NCBI GenBank assembly: GCA_943737045.1
Contig: CALSFV010000213.1
Location: 867,001 to 931,000 of the forward strand
DNA: 64,000 nucleotides
Direction: 5' to 3'
Source of the DNA: Parapristionchus giblindavisi
Taxonomy: Eukaryota; Nematoda; Chromadorea; Rhabditida; Diplogasteridae
In this document: positions 24,701 through 38,152 of the stretch, one piece after another
Layout: every line of letters starts with the position of its first letter
Numbering within the stretch: the first letter of the stretch is position 1
The notes under the pieces: generated by a model
Seen by the model: the letters and a program-made list of their open reading frames with translations, nothing else
The model's database searches: none
What the model was told of the DNA's origin: nothing
Program-made: the position numbers and the translations under genes

Positions 24701-26938
24701 TGTCATCAATCTATATCCATTTGTTTTTCTCTAGTAAACGCATAAAATATTATTATTATTATTACTACTACTATTATTATGAGTTATATTGATGAAATGT
24801 GAATTCCCGTTCAGGATATAGAAAAGATGGAGCAAGAAGTTGATCAGAACGAGAGTGTTGTAGAAGACAAATGCATTGAACCTCCTACAAGCATATCCCA
24901 GACATCGGGATCTAGTAGAGAATCAGCGTCTCCTTGCCAGGTTCGATCTGAGGTCGTATGCATGAATGTATACAAATCTATCGCGGCCATATATCGAAAA
25001 TAATACACCGTACGTGAAAATAGATTGAGTGAATTTAGAAGTCGATGAGGTCCAAGAGAGGTGATGGAAGGAAGAGAAGGATGGTGGAGATGAAGAGGAG
25101 ACAGGAAGAAGATGCTGCAGAAGCTGCCGCTCATAAGGCTGCTGTTGCGTGAGTTTGAGTTCTGATTTGTTGATTGACAAGAGAGGGAGGTTATTTTGGC
25201 AACGGTAGGATGACTAAATGGCACAGACTCTGGTTTATCAAAACTTAAAGTCTACTTCAAACGTCAATCAAAATGTACTTTAAAGGTGGTGTCCCACGAA
25301 TATTTTCGCGAACAAACTGTGAAGACAGAAAGGTAGCAAAAGTTATTCTACGTGCAGTACACTATTTATTTTGTGCTGGTTTAATCTATTGATCGCTAGA
25401 AACATTAATGAACCATCAGGCCCGGTTCAGGGAAGGGCGCGCTTTTTGAAAATTGAGGAAATTCTGCAATAGGTTTCGAACTTGCGTCAAACGGGTAACG
25501 AGTCTGAACGTTTACCACTGCGCTATGGGATAGATGAGAGGCCGCACTAACTCTTCGCATATCACTTTGGATTCGCACAAGAGGGGTGTAGTGATTTACC
25601 TGAACGTTCGCGGGTCACCATCTTTAAACTGCCAGTGAAAGAACATTTGACGAAATGTATTACAGTGTATTACACCGCTTTAATTAGACATACAGTTTAC
25701 TTGTAGTTTACTTAAAGTAAATTTCAACTAACGAATTATAAGTAGTACACTTTAACTTAATCACTTTAAGTTTACAAAAATCAAAGGGTCAGCATTAGTT
25801 ATGAGATTTGCGACCAACGGAGCATAACCTAACAAGGATTCTTTGTTTAATTTTCACAAAATTTTATATTATGACGTAGTGATGATTGGTCCATGATTGT
25901 ATTGCTAAAACATGTGGTTATGTTATATAAAAACATTTCAGACGCGAACGTCAGTATGGTGTGATGACCAAAATTCAGAAGGAGTCGCACACGGCTCAAC
26001 AAGTAGATGCTTCATCAATATCAAGGACAGTTAAATTGAATGTGGAAGTGATGAAGAAGAGGAAGATCACCGAGGTGAGTATGCGTTACATTTGCTTATA
26101 AGCACAGAAATTGAAAATGTTACGTATACCACAGAAATACAACCACAGAAAAATCATTTCCCTATGTGGGAATGATTCCATGTAAAGTTTGCTTAGGGAA
26201 TTCTTTCCTTACCAATGAGGGAAGAATTCAGTAAAAAGACGTTGTTAGGAATTTTTTATTTGTACATTGCATAGAACAGGTCGCAAAAACAATAATTGAG
26301 TAGCAAAGAAAAAAGACATAAAAATACCTTTTATACCTAGAAGAAAGCTGATCTCCGGACAGTGCCAGAAGCTCTCAGTGGAACAAGTCAAAAAGAAAAT
26401 AGGAAAAACAAGAAGAAGAACGCCGTCGATAGACACCAATCTCAAGAAAACAGTGCCGCCTACGCTAGGAAAAGGTATCTTCAATAAAACTAGAGAATAA
26501 ATAAGCTGTGAATGCCCAAAGTTCAACGATGTTAGTGACATTGTTTCCTTCAGGTCAGTCAGCAATGACAGTGGTTGGATTGAATATTTCGCGGTACAAT
26601 TATGCAATTTGACCGTAAGTTTTAATTGGATTATTAATTCGACACCCAAATCTGATTTGAAATTCTCCTCTCTGGCCACACTCTCTCGCTCTTTTTCACG
26701 AGAGACTATTGTCAATGCGGAGAGTAAAATTGGCTTGGACTGTGCCTTTAAAAAAGCTCGTTATCATTTAATATTGTATCACTATAAATTTTGAACACAC
26801 ATACATTTTTTTGATTTTTTAGCCTACAGACATAATTTTCAGGATATGGATTTCATTGTTCCTATCATTATTCTGCTACTCTTTGCATTATTGTTCAAAA
26901 TGTTTCTGAGCAAGACTCCCGAGAATTCTTACTGCTAA
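21780..26938 (+). CDS. Unrecognised 400-aa protein with C-terminal membrane anchor
   Basis: Ten exons: 21780-21831, 22648-22797, 23810-24002, 24330-24477, 24815-24940, 25039-25148, 25942-26074, 26341-26474, 26554-26614, 26843-26938. All joins are in frame. The N-terminus is basic (MSRLRRDGSR). Exon 2 has CDCPAC. Residues about 68-130 are rich in Pro, Ser and Thr, including APPGIMTPPYTPMHSSS, so they are probably disordered and phosphorylated. Next comes a short hydrophobic patch (LIIDLVIYNTIYSVPVL), then acidic and strongly basic, possibly coiled-coil stretches (KRRMVEMKRRQEED; NRKNKKKN). The end is one membrane helix, FIVPIIILLLFALLFKMFL, followed by about ten residues. This is the layout of a tail-anchored protein with a cytosolic or nucleoplasmic body. 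Nuclear envelope or ER is a guess. A polyadenylation signal AATAAA is at 27008-27013. Confidence 0.75.
21890..22230. repeat. SINE-like repeat in intron 1 of the anchored-protein gene
   Basis: Begins GGTGGAGTTCCACGAATATT, matching the copy at 25275. It includes a degenerate tRNA-like part (TTTACCACTGCAACGAG) and ends in a CTTGTCCCTTGCATGTC block shared with 27260-27290. Confidence 0.5.
23141..23763. mobile_element. Tc1/mariner-type palindromic MITE in intron 2
   Basis: The 623-bp element is flanked by TA at 23139-23140 and 23764-23765. Its ends are CAGTCCCGCACGATCGCCC and the complement. The inverted repeats run almost to the centre: the left has GGTTAACTCTGGATAGAG and the right its near-complement. 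It carries no protein gene and sits wholly inside an intron. Confidence 0.9.
24032..24303. repeat. Dispersed hairpin repeat, longest copy
   Basis: Inverted ends, CCGCGCTAATTTCACTCTCC at the left and AGATTCAAATTAGCCCGG at the right. The interior includes CTCTGGCAACGC and AAAGAAAGCGAGA. It lies in intron 3 of the anchored-protein gene and probably represents the full-length form of the family seen at 13108, 26630 and 51369. Confidence 0.7.
25240..25800. repeat. Hairpin repeat interrupted by a SINE-like repeat
   Basis: The outer part (ACTTAAAGTCTACTT at about 25243; CATTTGACGAAATG at about 25630) matches the insert at 4378-4535. In this copy the two halves are split by about 350 bp of the tRNA-related repeat (25275-25625). 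That repeat has reverse box B GGTTTCGAACTTGCG and box A CCACTGCGCTA. This is a nested insertion inside an intron. Confidence 0.6.
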
Positions 26939-27443
26939 TGTAAGAACCACAGTACATGTTGTGAATACTTATTTCCAAAATTTTTCATTGTTTTCTTTGT
27001 TATTGCAAATAAAGTCTTCATTTTTCTTTCGTTTTCTTTAATTTCTTATTGTTCCAACTATTTGTGGAAGTTGTCACAGAGATATGAATCAAAAACACTT
27101 GACACACCTTACCCTAAAACTCCATAGCCTTGAATATAATTCAATTCAATTTTATCTTTCCAAGCAATAATTGCTGGATGAGGATGGGACGGACAGCATC
27201 ATAGTGTGTATTCCACCAGTTGCGAGTTGCTCAGTCCAGGTCATTTTCCCCGCGTATTCCTTGCATATCACTTATCCCTTACATAGCCGACATGCTGCGC
27301 ATTTGCATAAACATTTGAGGGCCTCCATCTTTAACATTATACACATTACATTTGTGGAAGAAAAAGATAATACAACGAGATCCAATCTTTAATTCGACGT
27401 TCTTCAAAATTACGCACAAAATTTACCGTTAAAAATAAATCAA

Positions 27444-28452
27444 TATGAGGCCGTTTGCGAGAGAGTAGAGAAAGAGTGACTGGGGTCCGGTACATCAATT
27501 TTTCGAAAACCTGCGAGAAGGGGTTCTCAAGGGTGCTGATGACGATGGGCATGTTCATTTTGCACCTGGAGTCACCATTGAGGCGAGACGGCATCGCGTT
27601 GAAATCGCGTTTTAGGTCATAACTTGTCGCCTGATGGTGCTAAAATTAACAGACCAATGTTTACGTTGTAGAATTTGATGGCGATCACGCCTGTCTAATT
27701 CATTTTTCATGAAAAAAATTTCACAAACTTCAAAAATTTAACTTTTCTCAGAGGCGAAAGTGTCCTGAGCGACATAGCTAGATCGGATTGGAATTACCTC
27801 AGGATGCAACAGAAAAAATTTCAGCGATTTAGGTGAACGGAAAAGCGAGAAAATCAACTTTTAGTGAAGTAATATGGTCACTGTAAGCGAGGCAATGTGC
27901 CCACTGATCTACCTCGAGTCTCTCCTCCCCTTCGATCGCGTCTCTCCTTTCTCTAGACTCTCTCGTGCTCTCTCAATTCCCCACACTCTCTCAGGCGAGA
28001 GGAAACTATCTATCTGTTGTGAGCGCCCAGATTACTGAACTAAAAGTTGATTTTCTCGCTTTACCGTTCACCAAAATCGTTGAAATTTTTTCTGTTGCAC
28101 CCTGAGGTAATTCCGATCCGATCTAGCTATGTCGCTCAGGACACTTTCACCTCTGAGAAAAGTTACATTTTTGAAGCTTGTGAAATTTTTTTCATGAAAA
28201 ATGAATTAGACAGGCGAGATCGCCATCAAATTCTACACCGGAAACATTGGTCTGTTAATTTTAGCACCATCAGGCGACAAGTTATGACCTAAAACGCGAT
28301 TTCAACGCGACGCCGACTGGCCTCAACGGTGACTCCAGGTGCAAAATGAATATGCCCATCGTCATCAGCACCCTTGAGAACCCCTTCTCGCAGGTTTTCG
28401 AAAAATTGATGTACCGGGCCTTGTTCGACTTTCTCGCAAACGGCCTCATATG
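27444..28452. mobile_element. 1-kb palindrome
   Basis: Arms of about 430 bp (27444-27880 and 28030-28452) are near-perfect inverted copies. The ends are ATATGAGGCCGTTTGCGAGA and the complement. The loop of about 150 bp is rich in CTCTC and carries no coding sequence. The element at 7519-8760 shares the terminus. The stretch before it (26939-27443) has only SINE fragments. Confidence 0.85.
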
Positions 28453-29527
28453 GCCCTTTCCGATTGGTCACTTCGATATGAAAAAAAGGTTTTTTGAAGA
28501 ATAAATTCACGATGAATGATAGCTAAAAATGATACAGTAATAATAATAAAAATAGTCAAATAACCTAGAAAATTACGGTTCTCCTCCCAGAGGCCTATTT
28601 GAAAAGATGATAAGATGGAAAGACAAGAATACAGTATCTGTGGTATATTTTGTTAGCATTTAGCATTTTAATTACTTTGTGTTTTTTTTATAAATTTGCA
28701 AGAAAAATTGTTTTATAATTTATATTTTATCTATAATGTGCCTAAAAGTCATGGGACACTTTAATTTTTTTTTAAACTTTTGATCCAGGAAAGCAATCAA
28801 GCTGATCTTTCGAGTCAATGTTCAGAATTTATCAAGGGATACAAGCATGATGTGTTGGTGTAATTAAATTATCTTACTGTTTTTTGTGAAAAGTAGTATT
28901 ATTATGAAACATTGTGAGTGTGAAGACACCCACTAGGGCTGCACAGTAAGCAATTTTGAATGCCTCTGACTCTGATTTGAAGATGTAGCGTGTTTGCAAA
29001 TTTGATCTCCAACATTTTTAACTCTGCAGACATTTTACATTTTACATTAGAACAACTTTATTCAGCCAATTAGGGACAGCTGGGTCGCCATTAGGGTTCT
29101 CCAATGAGCGAATCGTATCTCGTGAGTTGTCCGCATCTAACCAGCTTATCGACTGTCCAGTCGTCTTCTTCTCCGTCTTCATTCTTCTCCAGTCTTCATG
29201 GTAGTCATAGCTCTTAATTCGCCTGGAAGGCCTGATTTTGAGACCCTACTGTTCAGTGGGGAGGACTTCGAAAATTAAGGTTCCTCCGCAAACAGCTTTG
29301 CAATGTATTATATATTTATTTCCTTTATTTTTATTTAGCTCTGATTCCTCTCAGAGCCTCAGCAAGCGTTCTGCTGAGGTCATCTTGGTTGGAGCGCGTA
29401 CGCTTTTAAAAACTTGTACTTTCTCACTCTCACATCTCTAGTCCCTGCTCATCTTTTGATGAAATCTCTTATTTTCAAAGCTAATAAATATGTTTGAGAT
29501 GTCCATAAGATTTTTATTATATTGATG

Positions 29528-32500
29528 AAGTTTGATCTTTGATCTTTGTATTTTGATCTTTGATCTTTGTCCACAATTTTTCAAGCAATGGGCAAAACCT
29601 ACTTAATACTGACGATGAAGAACTAAGAAAGTAGTTTCACGCATGCACAATTGAACGATAAGTTAGGAAAATTTGCCTCTATGTCTGCAGAAATGACAAT
29701 AGCATTGACTGTAAGATAGGAAGTGGTTCCCTTTCAGTGCTAGATCAATGATAGAGTGGCCAGATGATCAGACGAGATCGATGGGCAGAGACGCAGAGAG
29801 TCATCGCGCGCACTGAACTTGATATACTACCACTGTTGAGACGGGTAGCGGGCGGGGATAATTCACTGAACACAAAAATTAAAAATTTCAAAATAATAAA
29901 TTTGATAAAATAAAGATTCTAAATGGATCTAATAATTTTATTGGCACATATTTCATATGAAAAAGTCGAAATATCTGCGAAAGAAATATATTTAGTTGAT
30001 ATAGTGAATAATTTATGTAGGACGCTCAAACTAATTCTTATAACCTGCTAAATGACTTTAATAAACACTTGCACTGGCAACGCCAGCTACACTACCAGCG
30101 AAAAAATGAGAATAATAATAATAAATAATAATAAATTTATGCGTTACAAGGATAACTCAGATATAGTGAACAATTTATGTCGTGATGAATTACATAAAAT
30201 ACGGTGCCACAACTTAGGTAGCAGAGAAATAACAAATATTTATTACATATCGAAAAAAAGACAAATTAATACTTTCTCGGGATGATTTAACAATTGATGG
30301 AGCTGCTATTGCTAAATTTATTCCAATTGAAAAAATTGTTCTATGTCTTTATCAAATTTATTCTATAACTACAGTAATATCTCAATCAGATCTCAGTGCT
30401 ATTAGGGATAGTTTTTTCAATGAGTTTTGTTTTTAGATCATTAAATTTATTCTATGTGGAGTGCAAATACTAAATTGTAAGATTCATTGTATCAAGAAAA
30501 GATGTCATCAGAGATGCTGAAGTTTTAGATTACACCTCCACTTGTATTTTTTATAGAGATACTCTAAGGTATGCACTTTACTTACTTTATCGTTGCAGTA
30601 CTCTCACTTATTGTAGTTTTGGCATACTGTAGTAATCGTAAGTTAATACAATATTGTTTTTCCTCCTTCCATGAATAAATATTAAATCTAGTTGAACAAA
30701 ACACGATAAGGTGCACTTAAAATGTTTATGGTAATTTTGGAAATAAATTCAGTTCAAGTCAAGTGAAATATGGCACACGATCCTTCATCAGCTTTATCTA
30801 TGAGAGGAAAAGCACGTTAAAGATGTAGTGTTTCTCTAATTAAACTTTCCAGCTTACCAACCGGCCCGATTGATTGTCCAGCGTGGTATCCACACGAACT
30901 ATTATATGATACGTCACGTTATCTACATAAACTCTCTAAAGTCCGTGCGTATACACCGATATGTAGCTCCGCCCATTTCTGATTAACCATGTGTACATAG
31001 TGATTCTGACTCCACCCATTTAACTTCGCGGGCTTGGACACCGCTTGCAAACAACACATCACCCAAAATCTTTATTCATTTAAAAAGTAGCCTACAAGTG
31101 AGGTCTTCTAGAAATATTCGTCATACTTCAAAGTTGCCCATCCTCGTTTAGACGTCAGTCGAGTAGATTCGCCATCCCTATAACGATACCTTCCTCGGAC
31201 GACCTCATCGACGAAGCTGATGAAGATTTGCTAATATAATGACGAAGAAACAATGAGTAAACATGTGGGAGAGAATATCATAGCTTCAAACAATACAGTT
31301 CACAACCTTTTTGGTCCAAGGCAACGAGACCTTTGAACTTTGAACTTTGTCAGTTTCGAGAAGGCTTTAAGATACCCTATTCATGAACGTTGGCAAACCT
31401 AGTCCACAGTCTACGAAAGTTTCGTCGCTGGAGCATACGAAGGAAAGTAGAACGAGAATAAATCAATGATCAAAGAATGCGGATTGATCTAGAAAAAAAC
31501 TTATGCTTTTTATCAAATACACACTGAAAATGAGATTTTTTCATGCACTCTCTGCTCTGATCAATTACTAGACACTAGTTAAACTTCAGCTCTCTCAACA
31601 ACTATCGATTGATCTTGTCAATTTGTATGCATCGCCTCGTTCACCCAACTGACTATCAATGTGATCTACTATCTATAGGAATCAGGCCTGCAATATTAAG
31701 ACTATCGATTGATCTACCGTAACCCTATTAGCGGTACCACTAGTTGCTCATTAGTATACAGTGAAAAGAAATAGTGCGCACGGTATGAGGAGTGACAATT
31801 ATGGTAAGGGAAAGAAGTACTAGAGTAAGAATGAGAGATGGTATGGGGTATTAGGGCAAATACAGGATAACCCATGAAAAATACGTGAACATTAATCTGT
31901 TCACGAAGCCATACCCAGCCGTACAAGGAGTAAACACGGTGAGCTTTATGATTGCTCGGTACCGGGAGTACCCCACGAACGGACATTCCAGGCTACGGAA
32001 CCGAAAGACAGACTAACTAACTAACTAATTTCAGAAAGATCGATACGACTATTGTGGGTTGGGATACGGTACCTCACTGATGGAATTGACGTATCACTGC
32101 GTAGATAAACAACGAATCCACATCTAGGTGAGAGTAGGGCAGTTGAGAAACAGCAAGACGATCATCGAAGTTGTTGTTCAGCCGATGAGAGAAGACGGTC
32201 ATGTGGGATGAGACGATAACCTATAATGGAATAATAAATAAATGAATAAATAATAAAATAATGGCTTACATACTGTGTCTACCGTAGTGGTGCATGTTGG
32301 CGGCTAATACAGGATATCCATGAAAAACACGTGAGCACTTATCTGTCCACGAAGCCATACCCAGCCGTACAAAGAGTAAACCCGGTGAGCCATATAATTG
32401 CTCGGTACCGGGAGTACCCCACGAACGGACATTCCGGGCTATGGAATCGAAAGACAGACTAACTAACTAACTAATTTCAGAAAGATCGACACGACTATTG

Positions 32501-32545
32501 TGGTGTGGGATACGGTACCTCACTGATAGAATAGACGTATTCCTG
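29528..32545 (+). repeat. Left arm of giant inverted repeat
   Basis: Pairs with 35135-38152. Along the outer 2.5 kb the paired positions always add to 67680, so there are no net indels; the sum drifts by about 2 only in an AT-rich spacer near 32230. It contains a 440-bp tandem duplication: blocks near 31855-32280 and 32300-32720 share CCATACCCAGCCGTACAA and ACTAACTAACTAA. The outer tip carries (TTTGATC)n. Confidence 0.92.
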
Positions 32546-32749
32546 CGTAGATGAACAACGAATCCACATCTAGGTGAGCGTAGGGAAGTTGAGAAACAGC
32601 AAGACGATCATCGAAGTTGTCGCTCAGCCGATGAGAAAAGACGGTTATGTAGGATGAGACGATAACCTATAATGGAATAATAAATAAAAAATAAATAAAT
32701 AAATAAAATAATGGCTTACATACTGTGTCTACTGTAGTGGTGCATGGTG

Positions 32750-33480
32750 GCTAATATAGTATATCCATGAAAAAAACGGATAAGGAAGAAGACGCATCTT
32801 TAACTAGACGAACGACAAATCCACAGGCGAAGAGTACTCCGGAAGATGAGAGACCTCTACACGATCATCGCAGTTGGTGATAGATGGAGTAGGCCCGGTG
32901 AGAGATGGAGTCGGGCCCATGGGATGAGACTATAAATGACAATGGTGGGGATAATGGCGACTTATATGCGGATCGCCAAGGAGCACGCGCTCGATCTTTA
33001 CGTTCTAGAATGGATTGGAAGGAATGATCTGCCCTGTTCCTAGAGTCATCGAACTGAGTGCACGTGCACTCAGTCAATCAATACTCAGCATTACAGAGTA
33101 GATCGCTTGACTAGACTCCATCTTGTTCGAGATCTCCATTGATTGACTGAGTGCACGTGCACTCAGTTCGATAACTCTAGGAATAGGGCAGATCATTCCT
33201 TTATATCCTTCTAGAACGTAAACATCGAGCGCGTGGGCGGGTTTGGAAATGCGCATATAAGGCACAATCCTTACTCAGATAATCATTTGTATGTTCATTC
33301 CACCTTCCCGTCTTCTCCTCTCACCGACTCAACTACGACTGCGATGATCGTCTAGATGTCTCTCATCTTCCGGAGTAATCTTCCCTTATCGCCTATTGGT
33401 TCGTCGTTCGTCTAGTCAAGGATTCTTCTGTAAGGTACCATATCCGTTTTTCATGGATATCCTGTATTAGCCACCGTACA
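32750..33480. repeat. Smaller palindrome in the foldback loop
   Basis: Inverted halves about 32750-33110 and 33130-33480. The perfect palindrome ACTGAGTGCACGTGCACTCA occurs in each half. The outer ends repeat the TATCCATGAAAAA and GGCTAATA block of the large arms. Confidence 0.8.
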
Positions 33481-33749
33481 CCCCTACAGTAGATATCCAT
33501 ATATAAGTCATTATTCCATTATAGTTTATCGTCTCATCCCACATGCCCGTCTTCTCTCATCGGCTGAACAACAACTTCGGTGATCGTCTTGCCGCTTCTC
33601 AACTGCCCTACGCTCACCTAGATGTGGATTCGTTGTTCATCTACGCAGGGATACGTCTAGGTACCGGATTGTGCGGTTCAGAATATTCAGTTCTGTGTTT
33701 TACTAATCCGGGAAATAGTTTACGGATGTCAGTATATTTTTGTTAATGA

Positions 33750-34770
33750 AGTTGTTTATTTTTGCTCAATTTTTTCTCAATTTTGAAATGCATTCAATCT
33801 GATTCATACATTATTCGAAGCACCAGACACTAGGCTATCCGCGCACTCAACGATTAAAGCTGTATTGAATGCCACACGTCTGTAGGATGCTGCGATTTCG
33901 GATTGTTCACTAAACGTTTTCATTTGCGCTCAAATTTTCTTCAATTTTTGAAATGTACTCAGTACGATTCATAAACAGTTCGAAGCACCAGACAGTACGC
34001 TACTATTTGATACTACGATTATAGCTGTATCGACTGCCGCGCGCCTGCAGCATGCTGCGAAAGATAGTCGATTCCCGTTTTTTTGCTGAACGTTTTCGTT
34101 TGCGCTAAAATTTTCTTCAATTTTTGAAATGTACTCAGTACGATTCATAAATAGTTCGAAGCACCAGACAGTACGCTACTATTTGATACTACGATTATAG
34201 CTGTATCGAATGCCGCGCGCCTGCAGCATGCTGCGAAAGATAGTCGATTCCCGTTTTTTTGCTGAACGTTTTCGTTTGCGCTAAAATTTTCTTCAATTTT
34301 TGAAATGTACTCAGTACGATTCATAAACAGTTCGAAGCACCAGACAGTATGCTACTATTTGATACTACGATTAGAGCTGTATCGACTGCCGCGCGCCTGC
34401 AGCATGCTGCGAAAGATAGTCGATTCCCGTTTTTTTGCTGAACGTTTTCGTTTGCGCTAAAATTTTCTTCAATTTTTGAAATGTACTCAGTACGATTCAT
34501 AAACAGTTCGAAGCACCAGACAGTATGCTACTATTTGATACTACGATTAGAGCTGTATCGAATGCCGCGCGCCTGCAGCATGCTGCGAAACAAGTTCGAT
34601 TTAGCTTTTTCCACCAAAGTTTGTTATTTAAGATCGAATTTTCCTCCATTTTTGAAATGTACTCACTACGATTTATACATCACTACATGCGCCAGATACT
34701 AGGCTTCCTCTTAATACTAATCTCTATGCTGTAGTGGATGCCGCGCTCGTGCAGCATGCATTCTTAGCTT
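33750..34770. repeat. 176-bp tandem array
   Basis: The block AAATGTACTC occurs at 33951, 34127, 34303, 34479 and 34655, exactly 176 bp apart. A diverged first copy is at 33786. Each unit carries GCCTGCAGCATGCTGCG. The array lies only in the loop of the foldback structure. Confidence 0.92.
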
Positions 34771-35134
34771 TCGATACGATTACGGTGATTTATGTGGAAA
34801 TAAAGCATTCCTTGATGAAGAACATATCACTTTGCTTAAAGATCATCTGCACAATATTTCTACATTATGAGAGAACATTAAATTGCGAGAAATAATAAAT
34901 AATTCGAATTTTCACTTGATAAATATATGTTGTGACCCAGCGCATGACACAACACAAAGGTGGATACTGTAGTTTTCGTAACATCAGCAGATAATAATTA
35001 AGCACAGTTTTCTATCCTTATATTTTATTTTTGTGTTTTTTCTTGTTTCTCATTAGAATCGGAATAGCCGATTAGGTTGAAAATTGATAAAAATATAATT
35101 TTACTGCACTTTCGTGATTTTCACGATACGGTCC

Positions 35135-38100
35135 CTAGATACGTCTATTCCATCAGTGAGGTACCGTATCCCACACCACAATAGTTGTATCGATTTTTCT
35201 GAAATTAGTTAGTTAGTTAGTCTGTCTTTCGATTCCATAGCCCGGAATGTCCGTTCGTGGGGTACTCCCGGTACCGAGCAATTATATGGCTCACCGGGTT
35301 TACTCTTTGTACGGCTGGGTATGGCTTCGTGGACAGATAAGTGCTCACGTGTTTTTCATGGATATCCTGTATTAGCCGCCAACATGCACCACTACGGTAG
35401 ACACAGTATGTAAGCCATTATTTTATTTATTTATTCATTTATTTATTATTCCATTATAGGTTATCGTCTCATCCCACATGACCGTCTTCTCTCATCGGCT
35501 GAACAACAACTTCGATGATCGTCTTGCTGTTTCTCAACTGCCCTACTCTCACCTAGATGTGGATTCGTTGTTTATCTACGCAGTGATACGTCAATTCCAT
35601 CAGTGAGGTACCGTATCCCAACCCACAATAGTCGTATCGATCTTTCTGAAATTAGTTAGTTAGTTAGTCTGTCTTTCGGTTCCGTAGCCTGGAATGTCCG
35701 TTCGTGGGGTACTCCCGGTACCGAGCAATCATAAAGCTCACCGTGTTTACTCCTTGTACGGCTGGGTATGGCTTCGTGAACAGATTAATGTTCACGTATT
35801 TTTCATGGGTTATCCTGTATTTGCCCTAATACCCCATACCATCTCTCATTCTTACTCTAGTACTTCTTTCCCTTACCATAATTGTCACTCCTCATACCGT
35901 GCGCACTATTTCTTTTCACTGTATACTAATGAGCAACTAGTGGTACCGCTAATAGGGTTACGGTAGATCAATCGATAGTCTTAATATTGCAGGCCTGATT
36001 CCTATAGATAGTAGATCACATTGATAGTCAGTTGGGTGAACGAGGCGATGCATACAAATTGACAAGATCAATCGATAGTTGTTGAGAGAGCTGAAGTTTA
36101 ACTAGTGTCTAGTAATTGATCAGAGCAGAGAGTGCATGAAAAAATCTCATTTTCAGTGTGTATTTGATAAAAAGCATAAGTTTTTTTCTAGATCAATCCG
36201 CATTCTTTGATCATTGATTTATTCTCGTTCTACTTTCCTTCGTATGCTCCAGCGACGAAACTTTCGTAGACTGTGGACTAGGTTTGCCAACGTTCATGAA
36301 TAGGGTATCTTAAAGCCTTCTCGAAACTGACAAAGTTCAAAGTTCAAAGGTCTCGTTGCCTTGGACCAAAAAGGTTGTGAACTGTATTGTTTGAAGCTAT
36401 GATATTCTCTCCCACATGTTTACTCATTGTTTCTTCGTCATTATATTAGCAAATCTTCATCAGCTTCGTCGATGAGGTCGTCCGAGGAAGGTATCGTTAT
36501 AGGGATGGCGAATCTACTCGACTGACGTCTAAACGAGGATGGGCAACTTTGAAGTATGACGAATATTTCTAGAAGACCTCACTTGTAGGCTACTTTTTAA
36601 ATGAATAAAGATTTTGGGTGATGTGTTGTTTGCAAGCGGTGTCCAAGCCCGCGAAGTTAAATGGGTGGAGTCAGAATCACTATGTACACATGGTTAATCA
36701 GAAATGGGCGGAGCTACATATCGGTGTATACGCACGGACTTTAGAGAGTTTATGTAGATAACGTGACGTATCATATAATAGTTCGTGTGGATACCACGCT
36801 GGACAATCAATCGGGCCGGTTGGTAAGCTGGAAAGTTTAATTAGAGAAACACTACATCTTTAACGTGCTTTTCCTCTCATAGATAAAGCTGATGAAGGAT
36901 CGTGTGCCATATTTCACTTGACTTGAACTGAATTTATTTCCAAAATTACCATAAACATTTTAAGTGCACCTTATCGTGTTTTGTTCAACTAGATTTAATA
37001 TTTATTCATGGAAGGAGGAAAAACAATATTGTATTAACTTACGATTACTACAGTATGCCAAAACTACAATAAGTGAGAGTACTGCAACGATAAAGTAAGT
37101 AAAGTGCATACCTTAGAGTATCTCTATAAAAAATACAAGTGGAGGTGTAATCTAAAACTTCAGCATCTCTGATGACATCTTTTCTTGATACAATGAATCT
37201 TACAATTTAGTATTTGCACTCCACATAGAATAAATTTAATGATCTAAAAACAAAACTCATTGAAAAAACTATCCCTAATAGCACTGAGATCTGATTGAGA
37301 TATTACTGTAGTTATAGAATAAATTTGATAAAGACATAGAACAATTTTTTCAATTGGAATAAATTTAGCAATAGCAGCTCCATCAATTGTTAAATCATCC
37401 CGAGAAAGTATTAATTTGTCTTTTTTTCGATATGTAATAAATATTTGTTATTTCTCTGCTACCTAAGTTGTGGCACCGTATTTTATGTAATTCATCACGA
37501 CATAAATTGTTCACTATATCTGAGTTATCCTTGTAACGCATAAATTTATTATTATTTATTATTATTATTCTCATTTTTTCGCTGGTAGTGTAGCTGGCGT
37601 TGCCAGTGCAAGTGTTTATTAAAGTCATTTAGCAGGTTATAAGAATTAGTTTGAGCGTCCTACATAAATTATTCACTATATCAACTAAATATATTTCTTT
37701 CGCAGATATTTCGACTTTTTCATATGAAATATGTGCCAATAAAATTATTAGATCCATTTAGAATCTTTATTTTATCAAATTTATTATTTTGAAATTTTTA
37801 ATTTTTGTGTTCAGTGAATTATCCCCGCCCGCTACCCGTCTCAACAGTGGTAGTATATCAAGTTCAGTGCGCGCGATGACTCTCTGCGTCTCTGCCCATC
37901 GATCTCGTCTGATCATCTGGCCACTCTATCATTGATCTAGCACTGAAAGGGAACCACTTCCTATCTTACAGTCAATGCTATTGTCATTTCTGCAGACATA
38001 GAGGCAAATTTTCCTAACTTATCGTTCAATTGTGCATGCGTGAAACTACTTTCTTAGTTCTTCATCGTCAGTATTAAGTAGGTTTTGCCCATTGTTTGAA

Positions 38101-38152
38101 AAATTGTGGACAAAGATCAAAGATCAAAATACAAAGATCAAAGATCAAACTT
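35135..38152 (-). repeat. Right arm of giant inverted repeat
   Basis: Reverse complement of 29528-32545. Its outer tip carries (GATCAAA)n, so the heptamer motif closes both ends of the structure. The frames here are mirror copies of those in the left arm. Confidence 0.92.

Noticed and set aside
31714..35966. Identical 90-codon frames on opposite strands (also the 77-codon pair at 30052 and 37395)
   Set aside because: They are mirror copies from the inverted arms. Codon use is not protein-like and no family is suggested.
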